Positions 1-11,919 of a DNA stretch of 64,000 bases are shown one piece after another. The position numbers and the translations under genes are program-made. This DNA is from Myrmaecium sp. VS I D KN 1 (taxonomy: Eukaryota > Ascomycota > Dothideomycetes > Valsariales > Valsariaceae). The notes beneath the pieces were generated by a model. That model was not told where the DNA came from. It searched no databases and saw only the letters and a program-made list of their open reading frames with translations. The stretch is from the NCBI GenBank assembly GCA_019775845.1, contig JADQAV010000018.1, forward strand, positions 131,044-195,043, written 5' to 3'. Numbering within the stretch: the stretch's first letter is position 1; every line of letters begins with the position of its first letter.

Positions 1-1317
1 AAGACGTCTGGATGGCTGACAGTGCACAGACTTGGGCGACCGTTCGTGGAGCTTCTGGCGGTGGACAGAACAACCTAGCTTTCAGCTCGGCTTTGACATA
101 TTTATTGGAAGCAAGCTTGCGGCGGCAAGCGGATGAGCAACCCTCTTATCCTACTCGGTTCGGCTCCAGCGCATCTCTGGACGAATCTTCAGAGGCACCA
201 TTGCGGCCCAGTACGTTTGGATGCTACGTCCTCATACATGCTCTACATGTCTACATCTGGGACACACGTCAGCGGCATACGTCGCGGCATTGGAAGGCCG
301 AGGAAACGGATGCTATGCATGCTCAGATTGAGCCTGCGCTGAGAGCTTGGCAAGCAGCCTGGGGGGCCCACCCACATCACAGCCTGGAAAGACATAATCC
401 GTATGGACCGCTCGCCGCCGATAGCATTCCTCTATTGGATCTAGCATACGTTCGTCTATTTGTTAATCTCGGTCGCTCGAAGGAGGCATTTTGGCAACGC
501 GACTTCGATGCAATGGCCGAAGAGCTTGCGAAAGGTAATGAATTCGTACAAAGTTGTAGCGAATCGCCCGAGGGTTCGGGCACGGGCTACCCCTCCGGGC
601 CTGCAACTTCCAGCCAATCCCCGGGAGATATGATGTCGCCTCAGGGCCTGGAAGCTCTCAATGAGACGAGCCCTGAGAATCTGTCGAACGCCCCTACAAC
701 AATCGGGTTGCAGTCCAATCAGTCATCGAAGCGAGAAAAGCACCTCCGTAAAGCAGCTTTCTATGCGGCGGATTCACTTTCCATGGCCGACCGGCTAGGA
801 GTCACCTTCACGGACTTCACCGCCCGCGAACTCCCCATTCAGTCTGCCATGTGCACATTCGACTGCGCGCAGGTCCTTGCCGAATGGGTCGCGACCGTTC
901 AGGAACGTGTCGGGCGCTTCTTGGGTATCCTCGGCAGAGATGACGTTGACTTCACGCAAGTGCCTGCTATCATGCTTCTGGAAGAGGAGGATATCAAGCT
1001 CCTACACAAGATCTCGGATATACTCACCCATGCGGACATGAAGATGACTTATGAGATGGGTAACATGAGCTCGCCAACCTTGTTGCCCCTGTTCAACACT
1101 CTATCCAACCTATCCAATTACGGCTTCGGCAGCAAGCTGCTCTTGATCACAGCGTACATGCTTGAAAAATCCGCTGTATGGCCTAGTAAGTAGTACACCC
1201 GCAGAACGGACATTTCAGTCTCACTAACATCACGCAGTAACACATGTCATGGCTCGCGCTCTGGAGGCTCATGCTTCTCACATGACTCAACGTGCGGAGG
1301 CTTCGCTGTCGTCCTAA
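1..1317 (+). CDS. C-terminal part of a fungal zinc-finger transcription factor (5' end outside window)
   Basis: Open from the left edge (frame codon at 3) to a splice site: exon to 1185, intron 1186-1237 (52 nt, GTAAGT...CTAAC...CAG), last exon 1238-1317 with stop TAA 1315-1317. The protein reads AVWP|ITHVMARALE across the junction, which fits the ending I remember for these fungal regulators. The visible ~415 residues resemble the all-helical middle/C-terminal region (fungal_trans type) of ascomycete C2H2 regulators of the AmdX kind: a conserved helix around LIHALHVYIWDTRQR, a Ser/Pro-rich linker, then a block beginning KREKHLRKAAFYAADSLSM. No DNA-binding domain lies in the window, so C2H2 versus Zn2Cys6 cannot be decided here. 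A nuclear regulator is an inference from family likeness. Confidence 0.75.
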
Positions 1318-2583
1318 GGCATCTCCCGATCCCACGCTTGTGAAGCGTGTCCATTTAACATTGGCACTGCTTCCTCTCTCCTAGTTCGCCCCCACCGCTT
1401 ACGACTCTATGATACCTATCTCTTGCTTCACGAACCGAGACGATTCCACGACCTTCGAGACGCTACGGATCACGCTGCACCGTCTAACCTGTCACTTTGG
1501 ACGATTGTACGCACCACCATGCTTGGACCTTGGCACACCACCAATTATGTCACTCGCTTCGGCAACGGCTTCGGCCAGCAACCATTAGAAAGACTTGCGC
1601 TGCTTATATCTGTACTGAGATACCATTTTTCTCGACGACGACAAGCATGTTCGGTTCGTTACCAGAGGCTCCGAGCGGTTCTCCTCGCGCCATGGGACAC
1701 CGACATTGCTTCCAATCTTTTTCTTCATCTTTTCGAATCCTTACCCTGTGCTTGGTATTTCCTGGACTTTTTTCTCTGGCGCCATGTGTTGGAGTTTGGG
1801 TACGGAGCTCGGCTGGCTGTTGTTCCAACGTTCCATTTGCTTTTTTTTCCCTTGTCGTCAACAACAATCATCTACGTCACTTATCTACATGCAGCGCGGA
1901 GCGACTTGCCTTTTTTTTCCCTTCCTTCTTTCTTTCTTTTATTCCTCTTCTTTTCTCTTCCCTGAGGAAAAAAACTATTGCTGTTGAACGGTACAAAAAG
2001 CGTTCCTCCCCCGGGTGGGTGGATGGGTGGGTGGTATCTGTGTGTTGAGTTGTGTGGCGGCGGAAAGAAAGAGAGAGAAAAAAAAAACATTCCTTTGTAT
2101 TTACACCGTCACGTTCTTGGGTATGGCGAGAAAGGGGGAGGGGGGTGGAAGGGGGGGGATCTATTCTGTTGGCATGAAAATTTTGATTATAGATATTGGG
2201 ATTGGGAAACTGCTGGAATTGATTATATGTGTGTGTGTTTATGTGCTACGTTTTGGATGGCGATGATGATGATGATGATGTGCGAGGATGTTGTGTGATA
2301 TGTTGAAATTGAAATGAAGTGGAAGAAGGACCGTTGGAAGGGATTCGGACGGTCTGATTGTTGTGCGGTTTTGAAACAGCACATCATGGCATTGCACAGA
2401 AAGGGGTTATGCTATAAACCCCTTCCGATTGATGGATAGTGGTACGGGCCTTCTGTTCTCTTCGTCCTTTTCTCTCCTCCCTTTTCCAGCTTTCCCCACC
2501 TTCGAAATCATCCATGACCACCCAGACAGATGGATCTGATAACCCACCCCCCCTTTCCCCCTTCCATCCTCCCAGCAGCCCCT
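1318..2583. other. Intergenic, convergent 3' flanks, low complexity
   Basis: This is the space between the end of the transcription factor gene and the end of the minus-strand methyltransferase. It holds pyrimidine-rich tracts (about 1840-1960), G-rich stretches (2000-2160) and a short GAT repeat (about 2262-2280). The open frames here are simple-sequence shadows. I see no gene. Confidence 0.6.
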
Positions 2584-3732
2584 CTACACCCTCGTCACCA
2601 CAAACCTCAACATCCTCTGGCCCTCCACCACCCACCGCCGATCGGCCTCGCCGAGCTTCCAGTCGTGCAGCTGGGCCTCGACCCGCCACTCCGAGCCCGT
2701 CAACCTCCCCACCTCCTCCCACAACTCCCGCCAACTCTCCACATCATGACGAAACGTATGGCCCGAGCCATCCCGCGAGGGATGGCGACCGGGCCTTACA
2801 TTCCCCACCTGCCTTCCGGTAACGAAGGCCCCCGGCGTCGGCCGCAGGAGCCGCGCGATCCGCACCCCGAGCCGCAGCTGGGCGTCGCGGTCGAAGAGGT
2901 GGAAGAAGGAGGCCGCGTGGAGGATGTCGATGGTGCCGTCCAGCCCCGCGCGGGCGGCGGGGTCGTCGCCCGCCTCGTCGAGGATGTCCCCGACGAGGAA
3001 GCGCGCGTGGAAACGCTGCCGGTCGCGGAAGAGGGCGTAGCCGAGATCGATGAAGTCGGGTCGGAGGTCGAGGCCGTAGAGCTGGGTGGAGGGGATCCCG
3101 GCGTGCGCGAGCGCGCGCAGGTCTTGGCCGAAGCAGCAGCCCAGGTCCAGCAGCGCGGTGCCGGGGGAGTTGCGCATGGTGTCGAGGATGCGGCCGTAGG
3201 CGGGCGAGGCGTGAATGGAGAGGTCGAGGAAGCGGAATTGGCCGATGCAGGGGTAGGGGAACTGGGGGGTTGTGAGTTAATGGTTGTGCTTTGCTTTTCC
3301 TCATCTGTTTTGATCTTCTTCACTTCTTCTTGTGCTTCTTGTTCTTGGTCTTCCTCCGCTTCTCGGTTTCAGGGGGGAAGACGATGTGGACGTACGATCT
3401 TGAAGGCGCGGTCTCTCTGATACACGGTAAAGGTTAGTGAATGCTCATCTCATCATCATGTGCCTCTCTCCATCTCTCTCCCTCTCTCTTTCTCTCTTTC
3501 TTTACTCTTTTCTCTCTACCTCCCCCCTCCAATAGATGGATATCTCACTCACCACTTCCAGGATATGCGGGATCACCTGGTCGGGCGGGATGCCGCTGTA
3601 GTTCTCCAGGAGATCGCGGGCTTGCGGGGAGACCTCCTCCAGCGTGGCCGTGTACCAAGGCACGTCAGTGTTGGTTCCCGTCTTCTCGCCGCCGCTGATA
3701 TCGGCGGACTCGGCGGGTTTGGGGTCGGACAT
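2584..3732 (-). CDS. Class I SAM-dependent methyltransferase, three exons
   Basis: Predicted exons on the minus strand: 3732-3553, 3416-3396 (a 21-nt microexon coding RDRAFKI) and 3261-2584, all joined in phase 0. This gives 292 aa, close to the usual length of the family. Residues 105-113 form the SAM-binding motif I (LLDLGCCFGQ region), followed by a GLDLRP motif II-like acidic segment. The N-terminal block (YSGIPPDQVIPHILEV, then FPYPCIGQFRFLDL) is typical of fungal methyltransferases related to those of meroterpenoid and polyketide clusters (AusD-like), which methylate carboxyl or hydroxyl groups of small molecules. No synthase gene lies beside it, so its substrate is unknown. Frames on the opposite strand are GC-rich shadows. 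Confidence 0.85.
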
Positions 3733-4901
3733 GATGGGATGGATGGATGGATTGAACTAGCGAGGACCGGATCGAAAGGTGATGCAGTGAGCTAACAGAC
3801 AAGGAGAGATGGTTTGATCCGATGTTACTGTGCCTATAATATATATGTGAGCAAAGTCAAGGTATGTACACTTTATGTATGTCTCCACACAGCCTTATTC
3901 CCGCGAGGCCGAGATATCCGGGCGGTGCGGGGGGTTCGATGGGATGGGGCTACGTAAGTCATGGAGTTTAACTCCACCTGCAGGCAACGATCTCTGGGGT
4001 GAGTGAGTCATGGAGGTAGCATTGGATTAGGCTGCCATGTTACCCCCTGGGTCTGGAGATATTCCATTGAGCTTGTGGTTGCTGCGAGATTGGTGTTTTG
4101 ATCGTCTGGAGTAGTTCGTAATTTATCAAGCATGAACGTAGTAACATATACTGGAAAGGGTCTAGCGTTTACTGCTCGGTTAACTTACCGTACGACGTTT
4201 CTGTCCAACACCACATGGAAGACGCTCTCCTCGCAAATGCATACCTATACTTGCATAGCTCTCCTATGGCAGGAGTTAGGAGGCCATATGGCGCAGAGTT
4301 TCAGAGGCTGTGATGAGGCCCATCTCTCTGGATGTCGATCAAGCCACACTCCTTTTACTGAACCACCATCCGGCGGCTGAAGAACAATACTAACGAACAA
4401 TATCAAGCCTCAGCCTCATGGACAAGCCGCGCTTCTACTTCCGCTTCAGTCAACTATCTGAAATATCGGTAGAACAGTTGAAACCTGAACAGTGGCAGGG
4501 TCTTCCTGATGGCCCTCTCCTATGAGTTCTGGCTCTCACTCTGCATACTGTTTCTTTTATTATGGAGGTCTCCCTGCCTTGGCTCGTTCCTTCATATTGT
4601 TCTCTTCGGCGACCAAACCACCAGGTTTAGAACCGCTCTATTTCCGTATGCCTTTCACTCTTGATATTGTTCTCGTGGCATTGTCTCAAATCCATGCCTT
4701 CCAGTTGGCATGTAACGGCCTCTTTATTGCCGTACAACTACCTCTCCTCCCCGTACACCCAGATCTCAACCAACTCGAAGCATCTCTTTGGCTCCACGTC
4801 GTCGGTACCACTGCGCTCACCAAGGAAGATCTACTGTGAAGAGAACTTCCGAGATATCACGTCGACCTACTCAAGTCTCGTTCTTTGCGCCAGAGTCCAT
4901 C
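3733..4901. other. Divergent promoter region between the methyltransferase and ste2
   Basis: About 1.17 kb separates two divergent start codons. An ATG-initiated 105-codon frame (4522-4839) ends 62 nt before the receptor ATG. It is hydrophobic but unfamiliar and may be chance or a long upstream ORF. No other feature is supported. Confidence 0.5.
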
Positions 4902-5989
4902 ATGTCCTCTAACGGCACCGTGGATGGCTTTGACGGCTTCAATCAGCCCATCAACTTCAGCTTACCAGATGGCACTCCTGCCACCATCACCATGGGCGAC
5001 ATCAACTCGTTCGCACAGTACGCCGTCAAGGTCTGCATCAACTACGGAATCCAATTCGGAGCGACTGCGGTCATGCTCGCCGTCATCATCCTGCTCCCGA
5101 AACCAGACAAGGCAAAGAATCCGATCTTTCTCCTGAACCTGCTGGCCTTGGTCTTCAACCTCATCCGCACCATCCTCCAGTGTACCTACTACACTTCTCC
5201 GTGGTATCATCCGTACGCGGTGTTCACCGGTGACTACTCCCACATCACAGATCGTGACATGGACACTACCCTCACCACGAGCGCCATCACCTTTCTAACC
5301 TTCCTTTGTATCGAGGTTTCCCTGCTCCTCCAGGTCCGGGTCGTATGCGTGACCACGTCAAAGATCCAGCGTCTCGCGATCATGCTGGTCTGCTGCTCCG
5401 CCGCGCTGGTCGCCATCGGCTTCCGTTTCGCCTTGACCGTGATCAACTGCGAACACGCACGTAAGTTCGAGAACCTCCAGGACTGGGCCTGGCTCGGTTC
5501 CGCCACCCAGATCACCACCACCGTTAGCATCTGCATCTTCTGCTCCCTCTTCCTGATCAAACTCGGGTATGCCCTGGTACAACGCCGGAAGCTAGGACTA
5601 AAGCAATTCGGACCCATGCAGGTGATCTTCATTATGGGCTGTCAAACGATGGTTATTCCAGGTAAGCCGTCTCCCCCTGCTCAGCTAAAATACATAGAGT
5701 ACTCTGACACCGACTCTTCTTTGTTCTAGTTATCTTCACCGGCCTCCAGTACACCACCAACGTCTACCAATTCGGCTCCTGGGTCTTGACTTCCGTCGCC
5801 ATCTTCCTGCCCCTCTCCGCACTCTGGGCGGGCGCGTCCATCGACAGCAGAAAACAGGATTCGGTCGCCTCGGGCTCTCAGCGGCAGCTGCTTGGCATCG
5901 GCAATGGCAAGATATACAAGGACGTCACCATCACTACGGACTCGTCGACTTTGAGATCTCCGTCGCCGTTTGGCGTTGGACGCCGTTGA
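4902..5989 (+). CDS. ste2: Alpha-factor-type pheromone receptor (fungal Ste2/GprA class GPCR)
   Basis: Exon 1 is 4902-5661 and exon 2 is 5730-5989, with intron 5662-5729 (GTAAGC...TTCTAG), giving 339 aa. The start is the ATG in CATCATGTCC: the frame is open upstream, but the peptide from here has the usual polar N-terminus with two glycosylation sequons (NGT, NFS). Seven hydrophobic segments follow. The third loop carries the family landmark RRKLGLKQFGPMQ and is followed by a TM6 with the CQTMVIP proline of Ste2 receptors. The protein sits in the plasma membrane, binds the peptide alpha-pheromone and activates the heterotrimeric G protein in mating; in filamentous fungi it also serves growth toward cues. 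The cytoplasmic tail is short (about 60 aa) compared with yeast Ste2. Confidence 0.92.
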
Positions 5990-6915
5990 GCATACAACCC
6001 CTTTTACCACGCGCGGTGGGCGGTGTCTGGCTGTCCATAAGCCGCCTTCCGATGGAAGATGGATCGTGCCTTGGTCTATTGACCAATGGTTCCTCTTCGA
6101 AAGAAAGAATACAGTCACTCCTTATGTTTCGTATATCGCAAGGGAGGATCATTACCCTCACCATTACCATCTATTTCAGCACTTACTAATTTCCTTATCT
6201 CTTTTCATTTAGGTGAGGAAGAGGGTCGCGGGGTCCGCTTAGCAGTTCGGCTTTTCTTCTCTTTCATTTCCTTTGTCTCTCAAAAAGCAGGAGAGCACGC
6301 TTCTATCTAGTAACAATGAGCTGGACTCTATTTTCTTGGTACAATGCAATACCATATTTTTTTCTCTTCGATACGTTCAGTTTACCGATTCAGAAGCGCA
6401 CCGTGGCTCTGATGACAAGAAATGATCTGTAGACTACGATTATGTATTGGTGAACTGGAAGGGACCAAGAAGGCTGTACATTCCGAAACGGCATAGCGCG
6501 CGCCAAGCCCGTCGATCTCCCGCATTGCGGAGGTGTTCGGGAGAGGAGGGGGGAATTGTTGGATTGCTTTGTATGCACACACAACACACACAGTCAATTG
6601 CGGTTTCGCGTAACAAAGTTGCATCTTCTAGCCCAACATTGTCACAGGCAGCCGGACTGTCCACAATACCATTTCACATGTCGCTAGCGCCCGTCTTCTC
6701 TTCTACGAATACATATCTTCTTCCTCCGTACGCGCATCTTTGCCTTCGTTCGACGTCCCTTTTGGCTCGCAGTAACTTGACGCCCTGGGACGATTTGACG
6801 GCAACACTACGACATACACGATTCATTTGCTTGACTAGCTATATCGCTCAACATCCTACCGTTTTTATCGCAAAGCGAGTCGGGCGCGGTGCTTTCGTCG
6901 TTAACAATTACCAAC
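5990..6915. other. Intergenic, promoter of the downstream hypothetical gene
   Basis: This holds the 3' flank of ste2 and the upstream region of the next gene. Frames here (for example 6447-6923) run into the following start codon out of frame and have no recognisable composition. No feature is seen. Confidence 0.5.
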
Positions 6916-8365
6916 ATGTCTAGCCAAGGGGTCAAGGGCTCGTTTGAAGATGTAAGTCATGGCATGCCTCCGATAGCTCCCACTGAGACTGTAGAACTAA
7001 CCAGCTTCTGCACAGCTCGCTCAAGCGCACGTTCAGGCGATCGCAGCGCAGATCGCCTCTCTGAAGGAGCTCTGCTTCAAGACGACGGACGGCAGCAACC
7101 AGACCACGGAGGCCTACAAGCAATACGTCCTGCTCATGGAGGACGCCACGAACGAACTGAAGCACGGACCGGTCGCCGACGGACAGAGCCTCATGGATCG
7201 CCTTACATACTTTCACATCAGCGACTCCTCGGCCAAGTTCGCTAGGACCCGATCTGTCCCGCAAAAGTGCCCGGACACTCAGACGGACAACGATGACATG
7301 CGGAGCGATAAATCTCTCACTTTCGTCTTGGAACGTGTGAGCAAGGACATCGAACATTCTACCCTGGCGCAGGTCAAGGGTTTTCTTAAACAACACGGAT
7401 TGTAAATGCCGCCCCCCTCCCCTGATGTATAATGGTCATTTGCTAACCGTGACCTCAGCAACCCTATTCGCATAGCCTTGAACAGGCCTACGCCGAAAGG
7501 CAGAGTGAGCGTCGGCGTTACCGTCCGTCTCTCCGACGTCAACAAGCTTAAGTCTCGCGCAGGAGACGAGTACACCGAAACCAACGCCATGGACTTCATT
7601 CGCGACAAGTTGAACGGCCAGCGTCTGGGCGGCCTCCACGGATCGCGCGTCTTGGTCAACACGAAGTACTGGGTCAGCAGTCCTAGCGGCGATGTCTGGG
7701 CAACCCAAGTTCCTCCAATCGCTTCGACGAAGAAGCGCCGCATTTCCGACGGCTCGATCGTCGAAACCCAAACGACAGCCAAGAAACACAAGCGCACCCA
7801 CGAGGACGATGACGAGGCACCGCGACCGACTCGTCGCGCGACCACGTCAAAGAACACGAAGAAGAAGCGCGACGCGGCCCGAAACAACGGCAGCAACAAC
7901 CAGATCCCCAACCACTTCGAAACCGTCGAGATGCCCTTCTTCGGCGTGGAAGTCGAGTACGAGGACCTGACGGAGGCGGTCGAAGCCCTGTTCCGAGAGA
8001 ACGAAGAGCAGAAGCGGCACGGGGCGCGCCTGCGCAGCGGGCATCGGAAGCGGACGCGGATGTCGTTTGAGTCGGTTGAGGGCGACCGCGATCTTGAGGC
8101 GGTGGCCTCTGGTGCGCTGCCGGCGCGCAAGCGGATGAGGAAGGGGATCGCGAGGGGTGTGCACAAGAGGGCTTCGCTGGGGCTGGGGGAGGAGGAGGAG
8201 GAGGAGGAGGAGGAGGAGGATGGTGGTGCTGGGCGGAGGGTTAAGAAGGTGAGGAGTGTGGAGCTGAGGGGGGAGCAGAAGAGAGGGTCTTCTGCTGGTG
8301 ACGATCATGGTGATGATGATGAGGATGCGCCGCGCCGGACGAAGAAGGCGAGGTCGGCGGTTTGA
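6916..8365 (+). CDS. Hypothetical basic/acidic nuclear-type protein, three exons
   Basis: Predicted exons are 6916-6951, 7016-7401 and 7459-8365 (442 aa). The introns are GTAAGT...CACAG and GTAAAT...GCTAAC...CTCAG. The second splice skips an in-frame TAA at 7403-7405, and exon 3 has no ATG at its open end, which supports the join. The first ~130 residues are helical with a cell-division/coiled-coil look (repeated Ala/Gln/Leu/Glu). The middle is compact. The last 200 residues are rich in KKRR clusters suited to nuclear import and include a 12-residue Glu run from a GAG repeat (about 8185-8220) and an Asp-rich patch. I do not recognise the family. A chromatin or nucleolar role is only suggested by composition. 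Confidence 0.75.
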
Positions 8366-9238
8366 GAGGGTCTTCCTTTCCTTTTTTCTGATCTGCACTT
8401 TTACGTCCCCTCCTCATGCCATGGACGGAGGTTTCGATGCGCATACCTCACACGACGTACGACACCCGACGATGAGCTTTTGGAGGGTTTTACGATCTGC
8501 TCTCATATACACACACACCTTGGCTGTATGTTGGTCACACGGCCACGGTACCCGGTCGCTCTCTGAGGATCTCTCTTTCTCTCCCCTTTTGTCCTTGGTG
8601 TGCTGGTTGTTGCGGGGAAGTATTATGGTGGGAAGAAGAAGGTGGGAAGGGAATGTTTGCATGAGATACCCGGTGGACGTTTGTTCTACCACGAACTCTT
8701 TCTTTTTATTTTCTTTGGTTATAGAATTGGTTGTTTGGTTCTTAGACGGAGTGCAGTGGAATGCGTATAGAGAAGGAGAACCAATGAAAAGATTAATTGG
8801 AAGATTTTCTAAGGTCTGGTACATGTAGTGGTTTTGCAAGCGGATCTCTCATTAATCCACTTACTGAGGATAAACATGCACTGATATGCATCACCGAAGT
8901 GTCTCCTCTCCCTCCCGGCAAGGCTGACCGGACACGCATCGGCTGGACTTGCTGGGAAGGGGTGCGGTGCGGGACTAACTCTTAGCGCGGGGTACCTAGT
9001 GCTAGGCACTCAGGCGGGGAGGGGAACCAGAAGAACCACCAGAGTTTTCCCAAGGGAAACGGAGAAAAGGGAGAGAGAAAAAAACCACCACCCCACCGTC
9101 ACCATTTCCTCTCCACTGCTACTACTACTACTCCTACGCCCTCCCGCTCTCTCACGCCTCCTCACCCGGATCCCCCGTCCTTTTCAACGTCTCTGTCCGC
9201 TTCACGCTTCACTGTTTTCTTCCTCGCCTCTTTTCAAA
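8366..9238. other. Intergenic, spermidine synthase promoter and leader
   Basis: This covers the 3' flank of the hypothetical gene and the upstream region of spermidine synthase. The last 180 nt are CT-rich with a CTA repeat (about 9115-9132), typical of a strong fungal promoter and leader. No gene is seen. Confidence 0.5.
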
Positions 9239-10796
<1,558 letters not shown>

Positions 10797-11306
10797 ATGG
10801 AGAGAGGATGGAAGTGAGAGGGTTGTGGCGGGGTGGAAAGATCTATGGGAGGAATTCATGACAAATAAAAAAGGATACCTGAGGCTTTTGTTCGGGTGGT
10901 GATGGATGATATAGTAGTCGGGAAGAGGAAGGTGGAGGGACGCTTCTTTTGAATGATGATTTTATACGTCTGATCATCATCATAAGTGGAATAGATAAAA
11001 AAACGAGATCAATGAATGGCGAACAAATTCGTGCTAGATGTTGAAGTTTGTTGCTCCGGGATGACGTGAAGGGAAAAAGAAGGAGAAAGGAAAGGTGCTC
11101 GCTTTGAGATATCGTGATGTTTGATTTCCGGGACCAACCCGGTGATGTTAGAAAAAGAAGATAATATAAAGAGAGCCAAAAAAAAAGGAAGGAAATAGAA
11201 AGAAAGACTGCAAAAACCTATAGAGAGGGCGTGGTGGCGGTTGCGTGCCGGTGGGGCAAGGGACGGATGAACGCAAAAAAAAGAAAGGCTCACAAAAGTT
11301 TTTCCT
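10797..11306. other. Intergenic between spermidine synthase and the tRNA
   Basis: This is the 3' flank of spermidine synthase. It is A-rich with GA-type simple tracts. On the minus strand the T-rich run just past the tRNA 3' end (complement of the A-run near 11275-11283) can serve as an RNA polymerase III terminator. Confidence 0.45.
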
Positions 11307-11433
11307 CGACGGAGACAAGATTCGAACTTGCGAGGCCGAAGCCATATGATTACGAACGCGTGTTTCAACACCCACTGTAAGGGGGTGGAGAAAGAATTCG
11401 AGTCATACCCATTAACCACTCTGGCACTCCGCC
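11307..11433 (-). tRNA. tRNA-Ser (anticodon CGA) with a 46-nt intron
   Basis: The minus strand folds into a class II tRNA. The acceptor stem GGCGGAG pairs with CTCCGTC (one G-U), with G as discriminator. The D arm holds GTGGTTAATGG (A box). The anticodon stem TATGA pairs with TCATA. The anticodon CGA is at 11400-11398, and an intron at 11396-11351 follows position 37. The intron contains TTCG, which can pair with the anticodon. A variable arm GGC-TTCG-GCC, characteristic of serine tRNAs, follows. The T arm is GCAAG-TTCGAAT-CTTGT. It decodes UCG. Confidence 0.93.
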
Positions 11434-11919
11434 GTTGAGGGGTGTTGTTGCTTTGAAGTTGAAAATGGGGAGTTATATTGTGGAAGGTTTTGGGGGGGGG
11501 AGGGGTGTGGGTGGGTCCGCCGTACTTTGTAGATCACGGAGGTGGGTATGCGATGTCTTCCCCTCGCCTCCTTTCTCCTGTGTTTTAATCCTTCCCTTTC
11601 CTTTTCTTGTTCATGGAACATAGAAGATTTTGTATGGAGCGCACTCAGAGAGCGGCACCTTCCACTGGCCTGGCAAAGGGGACGTGCTACTTTATACATG
11701 TGATATATTTTATATGAAATCGTACAAAAATGAGGCTGACTATATCTTATATTTCTCATAGAACAAGAGATGCAGACACCTCCCGTCCGGTTTCTCTTTT
11801 CTCGCTCACTCTTAGTCTTCCTCAGTTCTTCTTCATTTTCTCGAGAAAGCATAAATAGGAATCCCTCCAAGATGATATACACACGTATATACCCACCTAC
11901 TCTCCACCCACAAAAACCA
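11434..11919. other. Intergenic between the tRNA and bud32
   Basis: A G-run (about 11490-11515) and CT-rich sequence. No feature is recognised apart from the upstream flank of the tRNA and the 3' flank of the kinase gene. Confidence 0.4.

Noticed and set aside
2530-3420. 296-codon plus-strand frame opposite the methyltransferase
   Set aside because: Val/Glu/Gly-rich antisense shadow of a GC-rich exon; the minus strand has the SAM motifs and splice sites.
3901-3960. GGTTCGA near 3932 as a tRNA signal
   Set aside because: No acceptor or anticodon stem could be paired around it.
6447-6923. 158-codon frame before the hypothetical gene
   Set aside because: No family features and it overlaps the start of the spliced gene in another frame.
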